Source of the DNA: Bacteroides sp.
GTDB taxonomy: Bacteria; Bacteroidota; Bacteroidia; Bacteroidales; Bacteroidaceae
Assembly (NCBI GenBank): GCA_021201335.1
Contig: JAJQFD010000024.1
Coordinates: 1-64,000, forward strand
Direction of reading: 5' to 3'
Length of the DNA: 64,000 nucleotides
The position numbers and the translations under genes were made by a program. Positions within the stretch are counted from its first letter, which is position 1, and the number at the start of each line of letters is the position of its first letter. Positions 1 to 7,689 of the stretch are shown in pieces. The notes under the pieces are model-generated. The model was not told the origin of the DNA. It did no database searches and saw nothing but the letters and a program-made list of their open reading frames with translations.

Positions 1-558
1 TGGGCATATACTTTTGATAAAGTGTACAATTTATAAATAGCAACTTGAATTAAATTAATTGAATAAAAAAGAATATGCTATTAAATATATATTTATACTG
101 TGATAATATTGATCAATTTCAAACTTGGAAAATAAAATGAAAATTTAAGGAATAATATTAGCTATATGTAAGTATAATCGAGTACGCTCGATTATACTTA
201 CATATTTTCAATTGAATTGAATTTTTGATAAATAATACAATGTTTATTGTAGTTATATGTATCTTCAAAGTGATTATATGTTACTTGAATAGATGCAAAT
301 TAAAATTTGTACAGTCTACAAAAAGATTCTACTTGACAAGATTAAGCATATAAAGAAAAACTTTCGCCATGCAGTATATTCAATAAATATGCATTTTGTT
401 TATATAACCCGTTAAAATCAATAATATGAAAACAGGATGTGTTTCTAACTTCCTCTTGAATTTTTAAAATTAACATTGTTTTTAGAATAATACAGTAGGG
501 AGAATCACACTTGTTATCTGTCTTTATATCAGAACTAGACTTTCAAAATAAAAACATT
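1..558. other. AT-rich non-coding leader region
   Basis: No credible coding region is visible in this stretch. It is very AT-rich and contains one strong palindrome (164-205, listed separately). The first gene begins at 559. I saw no clear TAnnTTTG promoter close to that start. Confidence 0.6.
164..205. repeat. Perfect 19-bp inverted repeat with TACG loop
   Basis: Positions 164-182 and 187-205 are exact reverse complements separated by TACG. The element lies about 350 bp upstream of the first lipoprotein gene. No long T tract follows on either side, so a simple intrinsic terminator is not certain. It could be a terminator of a gene left of the window, or a binding or recombination site. Confidence 0.75.
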
Positions 559-993
559 ATGAAAATGAAAAATCGTTGGCTTCGCGCCATGAACATTTTT
601 TTATCCGGCTTTTTGGTTATATTAGGCTTTTCTGCGTGTGATAGTAGTGAACCTGATGATCCATCTAATATGTTATTAATGTATGGAATGCCACCTGTAA
701 GTTTTGAATTAAAGGGTAAAGTTGTTAATAATGAAAAACTACCCGTTTCAGACATTCAAATCATTATTAAAGAGAATCAATTGAGATATACGGGTAGGGC
801 AGATACTTTATATACCGATAAATCAGGTAAATTTTATTATAAGTCATATTCCGATAGTGAGACTTTCTGGCTTATTCATCGGGACTTGCGTAATCAGGAT
901 ATCGTTTATAAAACAGACTCTGTATTATTTAAACCAGAAAAGTGGTCGGAAGAAGTTACTCTGGAAATAATAGAGAAAAAACAGGATGAATAA
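559..993 (+). CDS. Putative lipoprotein of the radical-SAM/lipoprotein system (copy 1)
   Basis: A 144-residue predicted lipoprotein. The start at 559 is preferred over an in-frame upstream Met because it puts the signal peptide at the N-terminus: a positive start (MKMKNRW), a hydrophobic stretch, and a lipobox ending SAC at residue 27. A short MYGMP motif follows, then a region resembling a carboxypeptidase-regulatory or Ig-like fold (LKGKVVNNEKLPVSDIQI). It is clearly paralogous to the N-terminal part of the next gene, sharing MYGMP, PVSDIQII, DTLYT and YKTDSV. It ends KKQDE. Together with the adjacent SPASM radical SAM enzyme it matches the computationally defined rSAM/lipoprotein system of Bacteroidales, whose product and role are unknown. 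Modification of the lipoprotein by the enzyme is inference. Confidence 0.8.
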   Translation: MKMKNRWLRAMNIFLSGFLVILGFSACDSSEPDDPSNMLLMYGMPPVSFELKGKVVNNEKLPVSDIQIIIKENQLRYTGRADTLYTDKSGKFYYKSYSDSETFWLIHRDLRNQDIVYKTDSVLFKPEKWSEEVTLEIIEKKQDE

Positions 994-1048
994 GATTACC
1001 ATTTTTCTGCTTACATATTATATAAACCAATAGTTAATTGAAAGTGTC

Positions 1049-2569
1049 ATGAAAACAAAATCTAACTGGCTTCGAACCATTAATGTCCTTTTATCAGGTT
1101 TGCTTGTTTTATTAGGCTTTTCTGCATGTGATGATATTATTAATCCGAAGGATATGTATGGGATGCCTTATGCGAATTATAAATTGAAGGGCAAAGTGGT
1201 TAACAAAGAAAAAGAGCCGGTATCCGATATACAAATTATCGTCAAAGGAGTTTTAGGTACTTACCAAGGAAAGATTGACACTCTATATACCAATCAGGCG
1301 GGCGAATTTGAGTATAGTGATTTATATAATTCTTCTAATACGAATTATTGGATAATACATCTTGATTTACGAGATAATCCCGTTATTTATAAAACAGATT
1401 CTGTTTGGGTGGAAATGCCTGAGTTAACCGGAGGAAGTGGCTGGTTTCTCGGAGAATCATCGAAAGAAATTTCTATTGAGCTGACTGAAAAAAACAAGAT
1501 GAGTAACAAGCTTTCTCTTCGTCAACGGGCAGCACTGGAGGTCACTCGCAAGATGCGAAAGAATCTGAAGCAGTATCACCCGCTGCGACAATTATTCTGG
1601 GAATGTACATTGCGTTGCAACATTAAGTGTAAACACTGTGGGAGCGATTGCAAGGTTTCCTCCGCCAAAAAAGATATGCCGGCTAAAGATTTCCTGAAAG
1701 TCATCGATTCTATTACATCGCATGTTAACCCCCATAAAATAAATATCATCTTTACCGGGGGTGAACCATTAATGCGTATGGATCTTGAGGATGTAGGATT
1801 AGAACTTTACAACCGGGGATATCCCTGGGGGATAGTATCGAACGGATTGTTTTTAACCCGCAAACGTTTAGATCGGTTGTTGGCTGGAGGAATGCATGCG
1901 GCTACTATCAGCCTGGATGGTTTTGAGGAAGACCATAATTGGATGCGTGGACATCCCAGTAGTTTTGCAAAAGCTTCTGAGGCTATTCGCATGTTGGCTA
2001 AGGAACCTGAAATAGTGTGGGATGTGGTTACTTGTGTAAACCAAAAGAATTATGCTTACCTGGAAGAGTTTAAATCTTATTTATATGATCTGGGTGTTCG
2101 CGAATGGCGACTGTTCACCATATTTCCGGTAGGCAGAGCTGCACAACATCCCGAGCTTCAGTTGAATGATGATGATTTTACCGGACTGATGGAGTTCATC
2201 CGGGATGCGCGGAAAGACAAGAGAATGAAGATTGATTTCGCTTGTGAAGGTTTTCTGGGTGGATTTGAAGGACTGGTACGAGATAATTTCTTTCATTGTG
2301 GAGCCGGAATTAGTGTGGCTTCAGTATTAGCCGATGGTTCTATTTCAGCCTGTCCAAGTATCCGGGGTAATTTTAATCAGGGAAATATATACGAGGACGA
2401 TTTCATGGAGGTATGGAACAATCGGTATGAGAAATTCCGCAACCGGGAATGGATGAAGAAAGACGATTGTGGTGACTGCCAACTCTTTCGTTATTGTGAA
2501 GGCAATGGGATGCACCTTCGGGATGAAGAAGGTAAATTACTGGTTTGCCATTATAAACGGATTGTATAA
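1049..2569 (+). CDS. Lipoprotein (copy 2) fused in frame to radical SAM/SPASM enzyme
   Basis: A single 506-codon reading frame joins two parts that are normally separate. Residues 1-150 are a lipoprotein paralogous to the preceding gene (lipobox SAC at residue 27, MYGMP motif, Ig-like segment). From Met151 (1499) comes a 356-residue radical SAM enzyme with the iron-sulfur motif CNIKCKHC, the GGEPL motif, and a C-terminal SPASM-type cysteine cluster (CGAG, ACP, CGDCQLFRYC, final VCHY). The junction is an A7 run at 1488-1494. Moving to the -1 frame after it gives QDE and TAA at 1504-1506, matching the ending of copy 1. The ancestral layout was therefore probably a lipoprotein stop overlapping the enzyme ATG. 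A secreted radical SAM enzyme is implausible, so the enzyme is probably made from ATG 1499, or the fusion reflects an indel. Confidence 0.8.
   Translation: MKTKSNWLRTINVLLSGLLVLLGFSACDDIINPKDMYGMPYANYKLKGKVVNKEKEPVSDIQIIVKGVLGTYQGKIDTLYTNQAGEFEYSDLYNSSNTNYWIIHLDLRDNPVIYKTDSVWVEMPELTGGSGWFLGESSKEISIELTEKNKMSNKLSLRQRAALEVTRKMRKNLKQYHPLRQLFWECTLRCNIKCKHCGSDCKVSSAKKDMPAKDFLKVIDSITSHVNPHKINIIFTGGEPLMRMDLEDVGLELYNRGYPWGIVSNGLFLTRKRLDRLLAGGMHAATISLDGFEEDHNWMRGHPSSFAKASEAIRMLAKEPEIVWDVVTCVNQKNYAYLEEFKSYLYDLGVREWRLFTIFPVGRAAQHPELQLNDDDFTGLMEFIRDARKDKRMKIDFACEGFLGGFEGLVRDNFFHCGAGISVASVLADGSISACPSIRGNFNQGNIYEDDFMEVWNNRYEKFRNREWMKKDDCGDCQLFRYCEGNGMHLRDEEGKLLVCHYKRIV
1489..1506 (+). promoter_or_regulatory. 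Possible -1 frameshift site (A AAA AAC) and overlapping stop/start
   Basis: In the frame of the lipoprotein the sequence reads GAA AAA AAC, which contains the slippery heptamer A AAA AAC (1489-1495). A -1 slip yields CAA GAT GAG TAA, ending in QDE like the upstream paralogue. The zero frame continues into the radical SAM enzyme, whose own ATG (1499-1501) lies between the heptamer and the TAA. Whether slippage occurs, or the run is simply one A short by mutation or sequencing error, cannot be decided from sequence. Confidence 0.5.
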
Positions 2570-2571
2570 AA

Positions 2572-2599
2572 GGCAGGGATAGGTTCTCTTATCCTGCCC
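2572..2599. terminator. Bidirectional terminator between convergent genes
   Basis: A hairpin with arms close to GGCAGGGAT and ATCCTGCC lies between the radical SAM gene and the convergent ComM gene. It overlaps the last codons of the latter. A-rich sequence on the left and TTTT on the right are consistent with termination on both strands. Confidence 0.6.
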
Positions 2600-4127
2600 A
2601 ATTTTCTCTATCCAGATTCCTGTATCCGATAGCCTCTCCCAGATGTGAAGTTTTAATCTCTGAACTTCCATCCAGATCAGCAATGGTACGAGCCACTTTT
2701 AAAATCCGGTCGTAGGCCCGTGCGGAGAGGGTTAGTCTTTCCATTGCGTTTTTTAGAAGCTTTAGTCCATTCTCATCCGGTTGGGCAAACTGATGCAATA
2801 ATTTGCTTGTCATCTGCGCGTTACAATAAATTCCCGGATAATGATTGAATCTTTCTTCCTGTATTTTACGGGCTGTCACTACTCTTTCTCTGATTACGGC
2901 GCTTGGCTCTCCCTGCCGTTTCTCGGAAATCTTCTCAAAGGGAACAGGAACTATCTCTACCTGAATATCAATTCTGTCGAGTAAAGGACCCGAAATCCGG
3001 TTGAGGTATTTCTGAACCTGCCCGGGAGAGCATACACAATCTTTCATCGGATGGTTGTAATATCCACACGGACAAGGATTCATAGAAGCGACCAGCATAA
3101 AACTTGCTGGATAATCAACCGTCCATTTTACTCTTGAGATAGTTATGTTGCGGTCTTCCAGTGGTTGACGGAGTACTTCGAGTACGGTTCGGTTGAATTC
3201 TGCCAACTCATCCAAAAAGAGTACTCCGTTGTGAGCCAGGCTAATCTCCCCGGGTTGAGGATAATTGCCTCCTCCTACCAGTGCTACCGGAGATATGGTA
3301 TGATGCGGATCTCGGAAAGGTCGTTTAGATATCAAGGACGTATTGCGGCTTAACTTTCCGGCTACTGAATGTATTTTCGTTGTCTCCAGGCTTTCTCCTA
3401 ACGATAAAGGGGGTAAAATAGAGGGTAAACGTTTGGCCATCATTGATTTCCCGCTTCCGGGCGAACCGATCATAATCAGGTTGTGTCCGCCTGCGGCAGC
3501 TACTTCCAAGGCTCGTTTTACATTCTCTTGTCCTTTTACTTCTGAGAAATCAAACTCAAAAATATTTTGTTGGGTATAGAATTCCTCCCGGGTATTTACG
3601 ACTGTTTCCTCCAACTCCCGTTGATCATTGAAAAACTCAATAACTTCCGTGATATTGGTAACACCGTAAACTTTCAGGTTATTTACTACGGCTGCTTCAC
3701 GAGCGTTTTGCTGGGGGATTATCATACCTTCATATCCTTCTTCGCGGGCTTTGATGGCAATGGGTAAAGCACCTTTGATGGGTTGGATAGTACCATCCAG
3801 GCTGAGTTCGCCCATAATGAGGTATCGGGAAAATTTATCGGAAGAAATCGTTTCGTTGGAGGCCAGGATTCCTATGGCCAGTGGAAGATCGTAAGCAGCT
3901 CCTTCTTTGCGTATATCGGCAGGAGCCATGTTAATAGTGAGGCTGCTGGTTGGTATTTTGTATCCGTTTACCTGCAAGGCAGAAATTATCCTTCGATGAC
4001 TTTCTTTCACTGCTGAGTCGGGTAATCCTACCAGATAAAACATACACCCTCTTGTACTGTTAACTTCAATTGTAATAATAGTTGCATCCACCCCTTGCAA
4101 AGCGGCACCAAAAACTTTTACAAGCAT
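2589..4127 (-). CDS. comM: YifB/ComM family Mg-chelatase-like AAA+ ATPase
   Basis: A 512-residue protein of the normal family length. Residues 1-170 form the N-terminal ChlI-like domain (GLPDSAVKES, INMAPADIRKEG). The AAA+ core follows, with Walker A GSPGSGKS at 221-228 and Walker B GVLFLDELAEF at about 301-311. Next is the family Cys motif SMNPCPCGYY, and the C-terminal Mg-chelatase domain ends the protein. ComM is known as a hexameric branch-migration helicase that helps integrate incoming DNA during natural transformation. It is cytoplasmic. In Bacteroidales the exact role is unproven. It stands alone, convergent with the radical SAM gene. Confidence 0.93.
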   Translation of the reverse strand: MLVKVFGAALQGVDATIITIEVNSTRGCMFYLVGLPDSAVKESHRRIISALQVNGYKIPTSSLTINMAPADIRKEGAAYDLPLAIGILASNETISSDKFSRYLIMGELSLDGTIQPIKGALPIAIKAREEGYEGMIIPQQNAREAAVVNNLKVYGVTNITEVIEFFNDQRELEETVVNTREEFYTQQNIFEFDFSEVKGQENVKRALEVAAAGGHNLIMIGSPGSGKSMMAKRLPSILPPLSLGESLETTKIHSVAGKLSRNTSLISKRPFRDPHHTISPVALVGGGNYPQPGEISLAHNGVLFLDELAEFNRTVLEVLRQPLEDRNITISRVKWTVDYPASFMLVASMNPCPCGYYNHPMKDCVCSPGQVQKYLNRISGPLLDRIDIQVEIVPVPFEKISEKRQGEPSAVIRERVVTARKIQEERFNHYPGIYCNAQMTSKLLHQFAQPDENGLKLLKNAMERLTLSARAYDRILKVARTIADLDGSSEIKTSHLGEAIGYRNLDRENWAG

Positions 4128-4175
4128 ATCAATGTATTAAATTATGACGTAATCGGACAGGGGTATCTAAAAGAA

Positions 4176-5276
4176 TCAGTTCCTTCTATTCTTTCGCTCT
4201 TCTTTTTCTTTTTCAGCGTCCAGTAATTGTTTTATTCTCTCTTTTAAGGTTTCGCCCTGTATATTTCTCGCTAAAATTCTTCCGTCGGTTCCAATGAGGA
4301 TATTAGTGGGCAGGGTTAATATCGAATATTGCTTCACTATATTCGATTGCCAGCTTGTTAAGTCGCACACTTGTGTCCACTCCAGTGTATCTTTTTTAAT
4401 GGCATCCTGCCAGCTTGCCTTGTCCACATCCAAAGAAACACTCAGCATCTCAAATTTACTATCATCCTCGCTTTCTCTTCTTCTTTTTCTTCTCTCTTTT
4501 TCGGGTTTGATGTATTCTTTATAAATATCTTTCAACTCTTGCTGATAGTGGAGGCAGGAGTCAGACCACGATGCCCAGAAGTGAAGAAGCAGGATTTTAT
4601 TTCTGTAAGTGTTGGTGCGCGATATTCTGGTTCCTTCCGAATCAGTTACGCTAAAAGACGGAGCTGTTTTTCCAGGCAGAGATTTATCGGAATCTTCAAT
4701 ATATGTACTGATTTTCTGGATAAAGGGTTTATCCCGTAAAACTCCATCCATGGAAGCAATCAGATCTTTCACCTTTTCTGTCTTGAAACTATCTTGTTGA
4801 ATAAAATACTTATCTAATAAATAGATTGAGGCCAGAGAAGCCTGATGTGAGCGGATAAACTTTTCTGTTTGAACTTCCAGTGTGTCCTGAGAAAAATCTC
4901 CTGCTTCTTTCATATTTTGGTAGAAAGCAGTTAATTCGTTGTTGAGGTGATTTCCGGTAACTTGAGGCAAGCTAAGATCGTTTATATCGGCAGTGATGGA
5001 TATTTTATCTCCCTTATTTAAATATATAGGATAGATATGCTGTTCAGGAAGCACCAACATAGTTTGCAATAAAGTATCGATAGGTATTTCTAAAGAAAAT
5101 TTTCCATCTGCAACGGGGATAGCCATCAATGTATCAGACAATTCATCATTACCAAAAAGTAATAAAGTATCGGTACCCAGTCCTCTGATTTCGCCCTGAA
5201 CGGTAACTGTCTGTGGAGTTCCTTTACATCCGAATAAGAAGATCAGCGGTAAAAATAGAATATATAATCTTTTCAT
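4176..5276 (-). CDS. Thioredoxin-like (TlpA/DUF4369-type) lipoprotein with a degenerate active site
   Basis: A 366-residue predicted lipoprotein. The start at 5276 gives a proper signal peptide and lipobox (FLFGC). Residues about 25-120 resemble the DUF4369 N-terminal domain often fused to TlpA-like thioredoxins in Bacteroidales. The C-terminal half is a thioredoxin fold (GKTAPSFSV, LLLHFWASW, later LTLPTNILIGTDGRI with the cis-Pro loop). The expected WCxxC redox motif reads WSDSC, so the first catalytic cysteine is serine. A classical disulfide exchange is therefore doubtful; a monothiol or binding role is possible. The C-terminus is highly charged (EKEKEERKNRRN). Confidence 0.85.
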   Translation of the reverse strand: MKRLYILFLPLIFLFGCKGTPQTVTVQGEIRGLGTDTLLLFGNDELSDTLMAIPVADGKFSLEIPIDTLLQTMLVLPEQHIYPIYLNKGDKISITADINDLSLPQVTGNHLNNELTAFYQNMKEAGDFSQDTLEVQTEKFIRSHQASLASIYLLDKYFIQQDSFKTEKVKDLIASMDGVLRDKPFIQKISTYIEDSDKSLPGKTAPSFSVTDSEGTRISRTNTYRNKILLLHFWASWSDSCLHYQQELKDIYKEYIKPEKERRKRRRESEDDSKFEMLSVSLDVDKASWQDAIKKDTLEWTQVCDLTSWQSNIVKQYSILTLPTNILIGTDGRILARNIQGETLKERIKQLLDAEKEKEERKNRRN

Positions 5277-6356
5277 TGATGCATCTTTTCTGCGAAAGTA
5301 GATATATTTTCTTAGCAGGCAAAACAAAACCCTCGTTAATATTCGATAAAACGCTCTGTAGAAGGGTCAGAACTCTATTTTGTTTACAGGATATTATGTG
5401 ATTTGTATATTGGATGAGTAAGGACATCCCTTGCGGAATAAACAAGAAAAGAACCATTTTCGCAAACAGTCCTTTTCATTTAAGTGTTCTTCATTGCTTC
5501 TGTATCTGTAATAAGTATTAGGTGTTAGTTAATAAGGCTTTTTTATTTTATTATTGGTTAAGCAAGCTTGTTTAAAAGATAAATTCGATTTATTTTATCC
5601 CACAGCGATCGTTGATAGCAATTCTGTGGAAAATCTGAGATATTATCCTGATATAGACATCTTCTTAAAAAACAGCTTAATTGGGTATATCACTTATTAA
5701 GCCATCTTTAGTATATCTGTTAAAATCACCTGAGGCTACCCCAGTGAAATGTTCTCAACAATAATGCCTATCAGATAATAATACAATTTTGGTTGTTATG
5801 ATTTATGGTAATTCATCCATTATGAATGATTTTGTTTTAACGTACTGGTTTTTGCATATCTAAAAGAGATAAACCAATGTTACATATTAACTTGTTTTAT
5901 TTCATTTAGTTTGATGGAATATTTTACTTGTTATCTTTTATTGTTCCGCAATTCTAAGTATTCAGCTGTTGAAATTTAAGCTATATTCCAATCTGTAAAA
6001 TTCGTTTAATCCTTTTAACCAACTGGTTATATAAATAAAAACGATATATTATAATAAAAACATATATACTGTATCAGTAGCACAAAAGTAAATAACTTTT
6101 TTGTAATTTACAACCTTTCAAAAAATATACGGGAAAAATATTTTTGGCAAGATATAAATTTAGTAGCTTGTTTTTCTATTAAATGAGAAATATCATTGTG
6201 AAGCTATAATAGATAAATTTTGATCAAAAGGTGTATTTTATGGCAGTTTTAATAACAGGCGTATTGTTGAAAAGAGCTCAATGAGGTGTAAATATTTGTT
6301 AAAAAAGAGTTTTTTCATCTTCTATAAGCCCTTTTTAAATTGATAAAAAGTTACTC

Positions 6357-6444
6357 TTCCGACAATGCGCGGCTCAAGTTCTGACAACGCGCGGCTCAAG
6401 TTTCGGCAACGCGCGGCTCAAGTTTCGACAACACGCGGCTCAAG
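6357..6444. repeat. Tandem array A, four 22-bp units
   Basis: Four consecutive 22-bp units start at 6357, 6379, 6401 and 6423. Each ends GCGCGGCTCAAG or a one-base variant. The units are GC-rich within very AT-rich flanks. Imperfect inverted sequences (GTTACTCTTCCG on the left, complement of CGAAGAGTCAAC on the right) bracket the array. It shares its exact period with arrays at 18922, 24242 and 51428. Confidence 0.9.
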
Positions 6445-6633
6445 TTTCCGAAGAGTCAACCTGTTCATGCGGTTATTTTTCTATTTGTCTCTTTTTTCTT
6501 TCATAATTGGAATTGTTATTTTTCTTGCTTATTCAAAATTACTCTTTTAATTTGTTGCATTGGTTGTGATATCTATATCGAAATGTTTTTTTAAGCTTTA
6601 ATTGATTGTCATACTGAATTTCTCTGATAAGGA

Positions 6634-6687
6634 ATCCTTGCGTTCTTTTTCTCTTCACGGTTTCCCGTGCAGATGGAGCGCAAGGAT
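6634..6687. repeat. Nested inverted repeat
   Basis: The outer arms ATCCTTGCGTTC (6634-6645) and GAGCGCAAGGAT (6676-6687) pair with one wobble. An inner stem, CACGG/CCGTG, closes a TTTC loop (6656-6669). It lies downstream of the NAD-kinase-like gene and may be its 3' end structure, but no clear U tract follows. Confidence 0.5.
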
Positions 6688-6741
6688 ATAGCATTTGATT
6701 TTCAAAATGTCAATTCTGACAATTTGATTTAGCGATGAAGT

Positions 6742-7668
6742 TTATGAATGTGCCATAACCAGGTTTGCTTTTTCCGGTGCAATTCCGATGGTTGCAATGG
6801 TGCCGCTATTAAATGAAAGGAAGTCGGATTCAATTCCATCACTGAATATTACTCCATTAGATGGCATCAGAGATTCAATCTGCAACATTCGCTGACTATT
6901 TATAAAACCGGCTGCCATATCTGCCTGGGTACGTAAACTTTTAAATGGTTCGCGTACCGTGAAAAGCAATTCATTCGGATTTAGATTTAATTGTTGAGGC
7001 TGTAGGTCTTTTACGAATAATCGGGAAATGCCGTATGCCATATTAAAGATAGAACTTAACCATCCGGTTGAGCCGGCTTGAGTGGATACGATGATTCCGC
7101 TTGATGAATGTTCCTCTGTTTGTCCGTTATAAGTAATCCGGTATCGGGCGGATATGTGGGAGGAAGCTCCGATAAATAAATCATTAAAGGCCAGAAGTCG
7201 CTGTCCGTCATTTAATTTGGCTTCTGCAAAAGAAATAGGGCGTGATTGGAACTGATTTCTTAATACCCCTTCTACTCCTTGCATAAAGTTGGAAGTAGTA
7301 AATGGCAGTAATACTCCGTCATATCTTTGCGGATCGGGATTCACGGCTATCATCGGAACTTCCCGCGTATATTTGGCGGTATTGGCTACTAATCCGTCCT
7401 GCCCGGTCACTATCACCAGATTATTATCACTGAAAATATAAGAAGGGAGGTAACTCCGCTCCACAATTTTATATTTAATGGTTTTTGATAATTGGGCTTG
7501 CAAGTGCGATAGGGATTGGTGAAATACTTCGTGCTCTTCCTCATATTCATCGAAGTTTCCATTGTTTCTTTGAATATAAAACTTGGCTTGAGACTTGGTG
7601 TTGAAACGATGTGTCAAGGACTCAAGCCTGGTTTTATTTTTTACGATAATAGCGTATTCAATACTCAT
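6742..7668 (-). CDS. NAD-kinase-like protein
   Basis: A 308-residue cytoplasmic protein resembling the NAD kinase superfamily. The segment IVTGQDGLVANTAKY occupies the place of the GGDG phosphate-binding motif, but reads GQDG. FNDLFIGA corresponds to the NE/D motif, and SSGIIVSTQAGSTGW resembles the conserved TxxGSTA region. The N-terminal 90 residues do not look like canonical NadK. It begins 21 bp after the SPFH gene, so the two are probably co-transcribed. It may phosphorylate NAD or another nucleotide, or use the fold only for binding. Automatic annotation as a sugar kinase would be imprecise. The canonical nadK is not in this window. Confidence 0.7.
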   Translation of the reverse strand: MSIEYAIIVKNKTRLESLTHRFNTKSQAKFYIQRNNGNFDEYEEEHEVFHQSLSHLQAQLSKTIKYKIVERSYLPSYIFSDNNLVIVTGQDGLVANTAKYTREVPMIAVNPDPQRYDGVLLPFTTSNFMQGVEGVLRNQFQSRPISFAEAKLNDGQRLLAFNDLFIGASSHISARYRITYNGQTEEHSSSGIIVSTQAGSTGWLSSIFNMAYGISRLFVKDLQPQQLNLNPNELLFTVREPFKSLRTQADMAAGFINSQRMLQIESLMPSNGVIFSDGIESDFLSFNSGTIATIGIAPEKANLVMAHS

Positions 7669-7689
7669 AGTTGTTATCTATTTTAGCGC

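Larger units (their letters stand above)
5277..6741. other. 1.46 kb AT-rich intergenic region
   Basis: No convincing gene is present. Candidate reading frames are short and have no recognisable domain. It contains a 22-bp tandem array (6357-6444) and a structured inverted repeat (6634-6687), listed separately. Nothing else could be recognised. The length is unusual for an otherwise compact segment. Confidence 0.6.

Noticed and set aside
5224..5457. A 77-codon minus-strand frame upstream of the thioredoxin-like gene
   Set aside because: It overlaps the signal-peptide region of the real gene in another frame and has no domain features.
6365..6550. A 61-codon frame covering the 22-bp array and ending in a hydrophobic stretch
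   Set aside because: Most of it is translated repeat sequence with a period not divisible by three, with no ribosome-binding signal; treated as non-coding.
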